Assembly (NCBI RefSeq): GCF_031454135.1 | Contig: NZ_JAVDQF010000001.1 | Location: 1,240,001 to 1,304,000 of the forward strand | Origin: Arthrobacter russicus | GTDB lineage: Bacteria > Actinomycetota > Actinomycetes > Actinomycetales > Micrococcaceae | Length of the DNA stretch: 64,000 bases | Direction: 5' to 3' | Shown: one piece after another, positions 27,004 through 38,803 of the stretch | How the letters are laid out: the number at the start of each line of letters is the position of its first letter | How positions within the stretch are numbered: the first letter of the stretch is position 1 | Notes under the pieces: model-generated | Told to the model about the DNA's origin: nothing | The model's input: the letters and a program-made list of their open reading frames with translations, nothing else | Databases searched by the model: none | Translations under genes and position numbers: made by a program

Positions 27004-28175
27004 CCCATCCTGCCACGGACCGGCCAGGTCCACGGCGGCGCATCGAGCAGGCCTTGGCCGGAAATCCCGGTCTCGCCCAGCTCTTTCCGCAATTCGTGCC
27101 GGTGCACCGATCCGGCGCCCTGCAACCCATTGATCAAAGCCGCGGAATGGGTCACCACGATGATCTGGCAGTGTTTCGAGGCATCCACGATCAGCTCGGC
27201 GACCGCGGGCAGCATCTCGGCGTGCAACGAAGTCTCCGGTTCATTGAGCACCATCAGTTCCGGCGGCCGGACCGTGAGCAGTGCGGCACACAGCAACAAG
27301 TAACGCAGCGTGCCGTCGGAGAGTTCGGCGGCACTGAGTGCCCGGAGCATGCCGGCTTGCCGCAGGGTGGTGTGGAAACTTCCGCCGGAGACCTCCACAC
27401 CGACGCTGCTACCCGGAAACGCCCGGTCCACGGCTGCCGCCAAACGGCCCCCATTGCCTGCCTCGATGATCGTCTGGAGCGCTGCGGCCAGATCATCGCC
27501 GGAATCGCTGAGCACCTCGGTCCAGGTGCCCACCTTCGGTTGTCTGGCCGGGGCTTGCGGATCAGTGCGGAAGTGGTCGTAGAAACGCCAGGCGCGCATC
27601 ATGCTCCGGACCCGGCGCAGTTCCGGCGCCAGCTGCGCATCGGCGACCTCATTGAGCATGGATTCTTGCGGTCGCAGGCTGCGGCTGAGCTCCTGCCAGA
27701 CGCCGTCCTCGCCCCGGCTGCTGGCCACTGCCCCTTTCCGGTCGGCCAACACCGCAGCCGGGCGCGCCATCTGCCCGGCGAAGACCTGTTCCCGCTTGAT
27801 CACCGGATCCCGGCCGAATGCAGTGCGGCTGGGCGTCGGCAACCCGAGGTCCAGCAGGTAGCCGAAGTCCGTCGAGGCGAAGCCCAGCCGCAAACTCACC
27901 GACTCCCGGCGCACCGTGCCTTGCACCTCGGCCGCACCTTCGCGCATCGATCGGCTCAGTGACTCCGGACCGGCCCAAAGCACCGAACCCAGTCCGCCCT
28001 GCCGGGCCAACGATCCGACCACGGTGCCGCTGCCGCAATCGGCGAGCAGGCGCAGCGCCCGGTACAGATTGGATTTCCCGCTGCCGTTGGCGCCGGTGAT
28101 CACGTCGAGTCCGTGCAGGTCCAGGACCAGTTCCCGCACCGAACGGAAATTGTGCACCGCGAGCGTGCTGATCAC
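27000..28175 (-). CDS. AAA family ATPase (RecF/OLD-like)
   Basis: A 391-residue P-loop ATPase. HNFRSVRELVLDLHGLDVITGANGSGKSNLYRALRLL gives Walker A (GANGSGKS, near residue 30). The C-terminal half has LSDGTLRYLLLCAALL (ABC-like signature), LMVLNEPETSLH (Walker B; the usual D is N) and VVTHSAALI (H-loop). This matches the SMC/RecF-like 'AAA_21' ATPases. No TOPRIM nuclease domain follows, so it is not a full OLD nuclease. The GTG at 28175 lies 4 bases after the IMPase stop. Role unknown; DNA repair or phage defence are possible, but the operon is housekeeping. Confidence 0.83.
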   Translation of the reverse strand: MISTLAVHNFRSVRELVLDLHGLDVITGANGSGKSNLYRALRLLADCGSGTVVGSLARQGGLGSVLWAGPESLSRSMREGAAEVQGTVRRESVSLRLGFASTDFGYLLDLGLPTPSRTAFGRDPVIKREQVFAGQMARPAAVLADRKGAVASSRGEDGVWQELSRSLRPQESMLNEVADAQLAPELRRVRSMMRAWRFYDHFRTDPQAPARQPKVGTWTEVLSDSGDDLAAALQTIIEAGNGGRLAAAVDRAFPGSSVGVEVSGGSFHTTLRQAGMLRALSAAELSDGTLRYLLLCAALLTVRPPELMVLNEPETSLHAEMLPAVAELIVDASKHCQIIVVTHSAALINGLQGAGSVHRHELRKELGETGISGQGLLDAPPWTWPVRGRMG

Positions 28176-28179
28176 GGGG

Positions 28180-31664
<3,485 letters not shown>

Positions 31665-31691
31665 TGGTATCACCTTTCATCATGCGAAACG

Positions 31692-31704
31692 CTGGAATTT
31701 CCAG
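31692..31704. promoter_or_regulatory. Palindrome upstream of WXG100 gene
   Basis: CTGGAATTTCCAG is a perfect palindrome 28 bases before the WXG100 start, inside an AT-rich gap with TATTAG/TATAGA-like hexamers on the minus strand (31737-31758). It could be an operator or part of an mRNA leader. Confidence 0.35.
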
Positions 31705-31826
31705 TGAATCCTTGCCCGATCGGCTAATCCAACCGAGCGACTAATACGAATCTATAAGAGCCGCTGCACAGTGTCGATGGGGAGATCTATCCATGCCGGA
31801 TTCCGCCTCGCAGCAGACCGGGCGGT

Positions 31827-34800
31827 TCAGCGGTCCAAGGTGTTCGCGACTTGGACCTTGAAGGCCTTGCCGCGGCCCACGATGAAACCCCGGCCCGGGA
31901 TGAACTTCTTGTTCTGCACCCGGCCCAGCGAGGTGTTCATCAGGGTGTCGCCTTCGATGTCCCCGGGGTTGAGCAGCACTCCCCGGCGTCCGGCTTTGAA
32001 CATGCCGGCCAGGTTCCAGGCGCCGGACCAGGTGGAGCTCTCCGCCTCGCCGACCACCCATTGGCCGGACTTGACCGCGTCCTTGATCAGCGCGACCAGG
32101 TTCATCTCGGCCACTGAATCGGTGAATTCGGTGACTCCTTCGATGAAGAACGCCACCGCGTCGGCGCTACCCTGCGCCAACTCGGTGAGCCTGGCCAGTT
32201 GCTCGTCCACGACGGCCGGCGTGTCGAAGGCCTCGTCCCAGACCGGGAGCGACGAAATCGCCGAACGCCGGGCCCCGAGATACACCCGGAGCGTCTGCGG
32301 CGAGCTTTTCTTCAAGCCTTCCGCCAGGGTCACCAGAGCGGTGGTCCGGCCGGAACCCGGCGGTCCTGTGACCATCAGCGCACCCGAGCTCGGCACCGAC
32401 GCCGGGGCCAGGTTGAAGTCGTCCAGCCCGATCACCACGGCACCCGGGCCGCCCGGCGGGAGCACTTCGAGATCCAGGTTCTCCGGCAGTGCGAGCACCC
32501 CCGGCGCTTCTGGCACGCCCTGCCGGCGCATCGACTCCGCGAGCTTCTCCACTTGCCGCGCCTGCAGCGCCAGATTCGCGTTGCCGCCGAAGATCGCCAG
32601 TTGCACTTCGCGGTCGCCCAGCAAGCCCCGGCCCGGCGGCGAGGTCGGCGAAAGCACGTCGCGCGGCACGCCGAGATTCAAGTAGTCGTCGGTAGCCGCC
32701 ATCCGCAGCACCAGGGTTTGCTGGATCGACGCGGCCAACGACGGCGGCAGGGAGCGCGGGCTGTCCCCCGCGACCACCACGTGCACGCCCATCGGCCGGC
32801 CGTCGGTGGCGATCTGCTGCAACGTTTCGAACTGGGTCATCCCGGTTCGGTATTCATAGGTCTCCCGGAAGGCGCCCAAGCCGTCGATCAACAGGATCAT
32901 CCGGGGCTCATCCGGTTTTCCGGCAAGTTCCCGGTATTCGGCGATGCTGCCGGCCCGGACCGCGGCAAAGGCTTCGGTGCGCTCATCCAGCACTTTGCGC
33001 AAGTAGCGCAGCAACCGGCCGACCCGTTCCTGGTCGTCGCCGGCCACCACATCGCCGACATGCGGCAGCTGCTCGAGCATCTGCAAACCGTTGGAAGCGG
33101 CATCGATGCCGAAAACCTGCACCGGCCCGCCGCGCGGAGTGATTGCCGCGGCGATCGCAATGGTCCGCAATGCCGCGGATTTGCCTGAACCGGAAGCTCC
33201 GATGATCGCCATGTTGCCGTCCCGGTCCGGCTCGTAGAACACCGCGGGCTGCGCCTGGTGCGCCGGATCGTCCAGCACCCCGAGCATCAGCCGTTCGTCG
33301 GTGCGCGGGTTGGGCAGCAGGGAGAAATCGTAGGTGGTCGCCAGTTCCTCCATCCACGGTTTCCGGGGCGGCTTGATGCCGAGTTCGACCGCGGCGGAAG
33401 AGATATTGCCGACGATCTTGGCAATGTCGTTGGGCCCGGAGTCCTCGGCCGCCGGGGCCTGCGGAAGCTCCTGTTCCCATTGCACGCCGGAGCCGAAATC
33501 CATTTCCACGATGTCGATCTTGGGCCGTTGCGGCACTCCGGTGGTCCAGCCTCCGGCATAGCCGGTCTGGAAGCCCTGGATCCGGCCCGGACCGGTTTTC
33601 GCCGCGCCCCGGCCCGGAATCGTCGGGCTGAAGTAGGCGGCCATCGGATCGCCCAAGATGTCCCGCGAATCGTCGATATCCGCCATCCGCAGCGCGATCC
33701 GCATATTCGTGTTGGCCCGCAGGTTGTCTTTGATCACGCCGGCCGGCCGTTGCGTGGCCAGGATCAGGTGCAGGCCGAGCGAGCGGCCCCGTGCCGCGAC
33801 GTCGACCACGCCGTCGACGAACTCGGGCACCTCGGTGGCCAAGGCGGCGAATTCATCGACCACGATCACCAAGGACGGCGGAGTCTCCGGATCGGCCTCG
33901 CGCTCCATCGCCAACAGGTCCTTGGCTTTTTTCCGATTGAACAAATGCTCGCGGTAATGCAGTTCGGCACGCAACGAGGTCAATGCGCGGCGCACCAGGT
34001 GCGGCGAAAGGTCGGTGACCAGTCCCACGGTGTGCGGCAGCTTGACGCAATCCGCGAAGGCCGCGCCGCCCTTGTAATCGACGAACAGGAAGGTCAACCG
34101 GTCCGGACTGTAGGCGGCCGCCATGCCGAGCACCCAGGACTGCAGGAACTCGGACTTTCCGGCACCGGTGGTGCCGCCGACCAGCGCGTGCGGGCCTTCG
34201 GTTTTCAAGTCCAAGTACATCGGTTCGACGCCTTTGGAACCGACGAGCGCGCGCAGCGAGCCCTGGTGTTTGCGGTTGGCCACCGCAGTCGCCGCCACCG
34301 AGTTGTTCTCCTGCCAGCGGTCCGCAATCGGCGAAGTCTCCGCCACGATCTCCAGACCGGCCAAACTCGCCCAGGAGACCGCCTGCGGCAGATCGGAGTC
34401 GTCGTCCACCGGTTTCGACACGTCCACTACCGGAGCCAGCATCCGGGCCAATTGGCCGGCGAGCGCGGCATCGACGCTTTCGCAGCTGACCGGGTAACTG
34501 AGTTCGCCCAAGCGCACCTGGCCGCTCGTGGTGCCGGCCTCGCCGTCGACCTGCATGAAATCCCGGCAGCTGGCCGGCAGCGCGGCGAGCGAGCCGGCCA
34601 GCCAGATCACATGGATGCCGACGTCGGCGCCGGATTCGGCCAGCCTGGTGAGCCGGCCGCGATCGACCTTGGCGTCGTCCTCGATGAGCACCAGCACAGA
34701 AGGCAGAACCGGGGCCGGAAGCCGCTTCCCCGGATCGGCGGCGGCGGTGCGCTCCCCCGGCCGGGCTTTGGCTGGGTTCTCCACCGGCCCGCGCAGGGCG

Positions 34801-36308
34801 GCCGAATTCGCCGCCAGGTTTCCGCCCCGGGCGACCAGGAGGTCCTCGAGTTTGGCCAGCAGGATCGCCCCGGCCCCCGATCCGGCAGCCAAGTGGTCTC
34901 CGGCCAACGGCGAATGCGGGGAGCCCACGTGCGGCAGCCACTGCAACCAGTTCCAGCGTTCCCGCGACTCGGTGCCGACCAGCGCGGCGACCACGAGTTC
35001 CGACGGCGAATGCAGGCCCACCGCTTGGAGCACGATGCCCCGGGCCACGTCGTCGAGCACTTCCCGGCGTCCGGCCAAGCCCAGGGCCCCGGCGCTGCGC
35101 AACTGGGAAACCACCGGGACCGCCTCGATGAAGGCGTACTCGTTCGCGGTGTCGTCGATGATTTTTTGGAATTCGGGAACCGTGTTGTTCATGGTCGGCG
35201 CATTGATCGGGATCCGGCTCGGTTGCCGGCCCAGCCCGAACCGCAGGGAAAGGAAGGCCGGGTGCTCCGGCCGGTGCGTCCAGAGCAACGGACCGAGTTT
35301 GTAGATCGCGTCCACGGTCTCGGCGACCGAGGGGCTCTCCGCGCTGCGGACCGCGCGCTCCACCTGCTGCAAGGTGCCCACTTGTTCGTGGAAGACCTCC
35401 AGCGATCCGTAAAACTGCTCCGATCCCAGGGCCAGGAGTTTCTTCGCCTGCATCCGCTGATCGAGCCAGGTCGCCATCAGCATCAAGGGCATCATGATCA
35501 CGAAGACCAGGCTGAAGATGCTCTGCGTCACCGCGAACATGATGCCGCCCATCAACAACGGCGAGACCAGCATCACCGCGGGGAACCGTTGCGGCTGCGG
35601 CCGCTGCGGGCCTTCCGGGATCTTCTGCTCGGCCGGCCCGAAATGCGGCACCACCCGGGGCGAACGGTTGAATTCGACCAACGGACCGGCCAAGGCGTCG
35701 CCACCGGTCCGGCCGATCGCGAGCACGCTGATCCTGGTGTCGCCCAAGCTGATCTCGTCGTTGGGGCCCAGCACCGCCCGGCCCACCGGCGAGCCGTCCA
35801 TGACCAAGCCGTTCGCGGAGTTCGTGTCGGCGATCTCGATGCTGTCCGCCACGGTGATCCGGGCATGCCGTTTGGACATCATCGGGTCGCTGAGCCGGAT
35901 GTCCGCGTTGCGGTCGCGGCCGATGTAGCTGGTGCCCAGCGGCAGCGAGAACTCCCGGCCGGCATCGGGCCCGTCGAGCACCCGCAAAGTCGCCGCAGCC
36001 GGGCCGCGGTCCTGCCCGGGCGCGGTGAAGTCCCGGCTCAACCGGGTAAGTGAAACCGTGGACCCGGGCCGCAACCCGGACTCCAGCAGGTTCCCCGCCG
36101 GGTCCAATGCGCGCCCTTGCACATTGCCGCCGGCCATCGGTGCCTGGTCGACCTGCAGGGTGAGGTTTTCCGGAATCGCAGTGCCCCGGCGGTTCGGATC
36201 GGCCGCGAAGAGTTCCGCCGCGATGTCCCCGACGGTGGCCAGGCCGTCGACGGTGACCGCCAGGTCCTTCGGCTCGGGATCCCGCCGGAGCGTCAATCTG
36301 ATCCTCAT
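31827..36308 (-). CDS. FtsK/SpoIIIE-type type VII secretion ATPase with ubiquitin-like and FHA domains (EccC/EssC-like)
   Basis: A 1493-residue motor protein. Residues 1-95 resemble a YukD-type ubiquitin-like fold. An FHA domain covers ~110-200 (YIGRDRNADIRLSDPMMSKRHARI, then NSANG). Two membrane helices lie at ~243-285. Three P-loop ATPase modules follow: GGTTGAGKSEFL near 712 with Walker B FLFVDYKGG and VVDEFAAL; GASGSGKSAALR near 1038 with LLIDGLGAF; and GPPGSGRTTALV near 1317. The layout combines actinobacterial EccC with the FHA start of firmicute EssC. It should drive export of WXG100-type substrates across the membrane. Its start overlaps the preceding FHA-like gene (ATGA). Confidence 0.93.
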   Translation of the reverse strand: MRIRLTLRRDPEPKDLAVTVDGLATVGDIAAELFAADPNRRGTAIPENLTLQVDQAPMAGGNVQGRALDPAGNLLESGLRPGSTVSLTRLSRDFTAPGQDRGPAAATLRVLDGPDAGREFSLPLGTSYIGRDRNADIRLSDPMMSKRHARITVADSIEIADTNSANGLVMDGSPVGRAVLGPNDEISLGDTRISVLAIGRTGGDALAGPLVEFNRSPRVVPHFGPAEQKIPEGPQRPQPQRFPAVMLVSPLLMGGIMFAVTQSIFSLVFVIMMPLMLMATWLDQRMQAKKLLALGSEQFYGSLEVFHEQVGTLQQVERAVRSAESPSVAETVDAIYKLGPLLWTHRPEHPAFLSLRFGLGRQPSRIPINAPTMNNTVPEFQKIIDDTANEYAFIEAVPVVSQLRSAGALGLAGRREVLDDVARGIVLQAVGLHSPSELVVAALVGTESRERWNWLQWLPHVGSPHSPLAGDHLAAGSGAGAILLAKLEDLLVARGGNLAANSAALRGPVENPAKARPGERTAAADPGKRLPAPVLPSVLVLIEDDAKVDRGRLTRLAESGADVGIHVIWLAGSLAALPASCRDFMQVDGEAGTTSGQVRLGELSYPVSCESVDAALAGQLARMLAPVVDVSKPVDDDSDLPQAVSWASLAGLEIVAETSPIADRWQENNSVAATAVANRKHQGSLRALVGSKGVEPMYLDLKTEGPHALVGGTTGAGKSEFLQSWVLGMAAAYSPDRLTFLFVDYKGGAAFADCVKLPHTVGLVTDLSPHLVRRALTSLRAELHYREHLFNRKKAKDLLAMEREADPETPPSLVIVVDEFAALATEVPEFVDGVVDVAARGRSLGLHLILATQRPAGVIKDNLRANTNMRIALRMADIDDSRDILGDPMAAYFSPTIPGRGAAKTGPGRIQGFQTGYAGGWTTGVPQRPKIDIVEMDFGSGVQWEQELPQAPAAEDSGPNDIAKIVGNISSAAVELGIKPPRKPWMEELATTYDFSLLPNPRTDERLMLGVLDDPAHQAQPAVFYEPDRDGNMAIIGASGSGKSAALRTIAIAAAITPRGGPVQVFGIDAASNGLQMLEQLPHVGDVVAGDDQERVGRLLRYLRKVLDERTEAFAAVRAGSIAEYRELAGKPDEPRMILLIDGLGAFRETYEYRTGMTQFETLQQIATDGRPMGVHVVVAGDSPRSLPPSLAASIQQTLVLRMAATDDYLNLGVPRDVLSPTSPPGRGLLGDREVQLAIFGGNANLALQARQVEKLAESMRRQGVPEAPGVLALPENLDLEVLPPGGPGAVVIGLDDFNLAPASVPSSGALMVTGPPGSGRTTALVTLAEGLKKSSPQTLRVYLGARRSAISSLPVWDEAFDTPAVVDEQLARLTELAQGSADAVAFFIEGVTEFTDSVAEMNLVALIKDAVKSGQWVVGEAESSTWSGAWNLAGMFKAGRRGVLLNPGDIEGDTLMNTSLGRVQNKKFIPGRGFIVGRGKAFKVQVANTLDR

Positions 36309-37015
36309 GCGTCGTCGAGGCCTTTCATCGTCTCCAGCAGGGGCAAATCGTCCGGGGTCACCAGATGCGAGGTGATCGCGTGCTCCACCAGGCGCGCCCG
36401 GCGGTTGGTGGCCAGCTTCCCGCCGCCGCCGCGCAGGCCCACCACGCCCACCCGGTCCAACTTGTCGCAGACGTTGTCCAGCTTCCGGTTGAACCTGGTC
36501 AGGGCCCAGCCCAGTTTCCGCGCGGCCTCGGCCGAAGACGGGATCGCGGCGAACCCGGTGCCCTCGCGACGCAGCATCGGTTCAGCGAGGGCCACGATGA
36601 TCGCTTTCTGCGAATCCGTGAAGACCACCGGACCGATCGTGGTGTCGCCCACCGCGTCGAACTCGTTGCTCTGGTATTTGAAGGACGGGGATTTCAGGTG
36701 CACGGAGAAGTCATAGGTGGTCGGCCCGGCGGTGAAGACCACGTTGGTCTGGCCGAACACCAGCGGGATCCGGGCCCCGGGCGCCAGCCAGGCCTGCATG
36801 CCGCCGCCCGCATCGGCCACCGTCGCGGACAGGATGCTGCCCACGTTGGAGAGCCACCAGATCCCGTCGTAGTGCGCGATCTGCAAGAACTTCCGATGCA
36901 GGTAAGGATTGTCGTCGACCTCCAGGTCGCCCTCCCGGCCGATGTTGAACGCCTCCGTCTTCGCCGGCTCGTACCATTCGCCGCAGAAATCGATGCTGAG
37001 TTCAGATCCGGCCAT
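36305..37015 (-). CDS. FHA-like protein with C-terminal helical domain
   Basis: A 236-residue soluble protein. FNIGREGDLEVDDNPYLHRKFLQIAHYDGIWWLSNVG fits an FHA domain (G-R near residue 27, H-R-K near 41) that would bind phosphothreonine. The C-terminal half (VFTDSQKAIIVALAEPMLRREG, then AARKLGWALTRFNRKLDNVCDKL) looks like a winged-helix or sigma-4-like helical domain. It is coupled to the secretion ATPase gene (ATGA overlap) and follows the kinase gene by 60 bases, so it is a likely adaptor linking kinase output to the motor. Confidence 0.75.
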   Translation of the reverse strand: MAGSELSIDFCGEWYEPAKTEAFNIGREGDLEVDDNPYLHRKFLQIAHYDGIWWLSNVGSILSATVADAGGGMQAWLAPGARIPLVFGQTNVVFTAGPTTYDFSVHLKSPSFKYQSNEFDAVGDTTIGPVVFTDSQKAIIVALAEPMLRREGTGFAAIPSSAEAARKLGWALTRFNRKLDNVCDKLDRVGVVGLRGGGGKLATNRRARLVEHAITSHLVTPDDLPLLETMKGLDDA

Positions 37016-37075
37016 GCCAACCTCCTGCGCGGGTCGCTCCTGCTCGACAGCCGGTCCCCCGGCTGGTCCCGGCGC

Positions 37076-38803
37076 TCATTGCGGGAAACATTTCTTCTCC
37101 TCGTCCGAGGCCTTGCCGTTGGCCCGGACCAGGATCACCGAAATACAGGAAACGTTCTGCGCATTGTTCGCCACGAAGACGTTCGGGGTTCCAGTGCCTT
37201 TGAAGTCGCCGGTTTTGATCGCGTCCACCGGAGCCCACTGGAAACTGTCGCCGGGCTGCGGGTCCGGATTCCGCCAGCTCCAGTTCGCCCCGCCGTCGCC
37301 AGCGACCGCGGTCAGATCCGCGACTTGCGGCACCAGCAGGCCCAAGTCCACCGGGGGTGGCGGGGTTTTGCTGCCGGCGGTAGGCGTCGCGGAAGGCGCC
37401 GGCCCGGAATTGGCGTTGACCAGAACCAGCACCAGCACCACCGCTGCGACCAGCACCAGGACGCTGATCGCTCCGGCCCAGAGCGATCCGGCGCCGGGTT
37501 TGCCTTTGGCCTTGCCGCCCGGCCGCAGGCTTTCGGGCTCGATCGGCCGCGGCCTGGCCACCGTGGCGGCGAGTGAATCTTCCGTCGCCTCCGGAGTCCC
37601 GCTTCCCGGGGTCCAACCACGCGGCGCGGTACTGAACCCCTGGTCGGCGCGGGCCGGATTCACCCCCGGTACCGAACTGACCTGCGGCGCCGGACTGCTC
37701 TGCGGCGCAGCGGCGCCGGGCACGGTGAAATCGTCGGGGCGCTGCACCGTGCCGGCAGCTGCACCGGGTCCCGTCCCGGCGTCGGGCGCGGCCGGGGGCA
37801 CGCTGCGGTCCATCGCCGGAAATCGGGATTTGCTGCTCCCGGTGGTGCTGTCCGGATCGATCGAGATGATGTTGCGTACCCGGGTTTCTTCGGCTTCGCC
37901 GTCGGGCGGCGCGGACTCTTCGTGCGGCGTTTCTTCCTGCACCTCGAACGGGGTGACCGAAAAGCCCAATTCGTTCTGGATCCGTTGCAGTGCGCGGGCG
38001 AAATCCTGGGCTGAGGCATAGCGTGATTCCGGGGATTTCGCCATCGCGGTGGCCAGCACCAGTTCGAGCGACTCCGGGACGTCGGCCCGGCCCAGCGGCG
38101 GCAAGGCGGCGGTGCCGATCCGCGCGATCAATTCGCGTTGCGAGTTGTCCGCGCCGGGGAGCACAAAAGGCGAACGCCCGGCCAGCAGGGTGTAGAGCGT
38201 GGCACCGAGCGCCCAGACATCGACTTTCACGCCGTCGGCGTTCTGCCCGGTGAACGATTCCGGCGGGGACCAGGGAATCGACATTCCGGCGTCTTCGTCG
38301 GCAGTGGCGTCCATGGTCCCGGAAATCCCGAAGTCGGTCAGCGCCGGGCGGTTGTAATCGGTGACCAGGATGTTCGCCGGTTTGATGTCCCGGTGCGCGA
38401 TTCCGGCCCGATGCGCGGTTTCCACGGCGGAAGCGACCTGGACGCCCACGGCCAGGACTTCGTCGACGCTGAACCGGGCGCGCCGGTACCTGACATCGAG
38501 GCTCGGCCGGGAACAGTACTCCATGGCGAGATACGAATGCCCGCCTGCGGTGACCTCGGCTTCGTAGATCGTCACGATGTAGGGGTGGCTGGACAGCTGG
38601 GCCATCAAATTCGCTTCGGATTCGAAACGCCGGCGGGCGCTCTCCGTTTTCAAATCGGAAATCAGCACCTTGACCGCGACTTTACGGCGTGGCCGGTCCT
38701 GTTCGTACAGGAAGACATCAGAGAACCCCCCGGAACCCAGCAACGCCAGGTAGTTGTATCCGGGGATGTCCGGCGGCGGCGCGGGGGGCCGTTTCTGGCT
38801 CAC
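37076..38803 (-). CDS. Transmembrane serine/threonine protein kinase
   Basis: A 575-residue PknB-type kinase. The catalytic domain (1-290) has the glycine loop GSGGFSDVF, VAVKVL (Lys ~44), the HRDIKPANIL loop, DFG (TDFGISG) and the P-x-S-P-P-E segment in place of APE, so it looks active. A Pro/Ala-rich linker is followed by one membrane helix at ~440-462 and a ~110-residue extracellular tail with two Cys. There are no PASTA repeats; the tail is a possible sensor. Its ATG overlaps the stop of the FHA gene (ATGA). Probable partners are the PP2C phosphatase and the four FHA proteins of the locus. Confidence 0.94.
   Translation of the reverse strand: MSQKRPPAPPPDIPGYNYLALLGSGGFSDVFLYEQDRPRRKVAVKVLISDLKTESARRRFESEANLMAQLSSHPYIVTIYEAEVTAGGHSYLAMEYCSRPSLDVRYRRARFSVDEVLAVGVQVASAVETAHRAGIAHRDIKPANILVTDYNRPALTDFGISGTMDATADEDAGMSIPWSPPESFTGQNADGVKVDVWALGATLYTLLAGRSPFVLPGADNSQRELIARIGTAALPPLGRADVPESLELVLATAMAKSPESRYASAQDFARALQRIQNELGFSVTPFEVQEETPHEESAPPDGEAEETRVRNIISIDPDSTTGSSKSRFPAMDRSVPPAAPDAGTGPGAAAGTVQRPDDFTVPGAAAPQSSPAPQVSSVPGVNPARADQGFSTAPRGWTPGSGTPEATEDSLAATVARPRPIEPESLRPGGKAKGKPGAGSLWAGAISVLVLVAAVVLVLVLVNANSGPAPSATPTAGSKTPPPPVDLGLLVPQVADLTAVAGDGGANWSWRNPDPQPGDSFQWAPVDAIKTGDFKGTGTPNVFVANNAQNVSCISVILVRANGKASDEEKKCFPQ

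Noticed and set aside
37312-37620. Small membrane protein frame inside the kinase gene
   Set aside because: It is a shifted reading of the kinase's membrane helix region.
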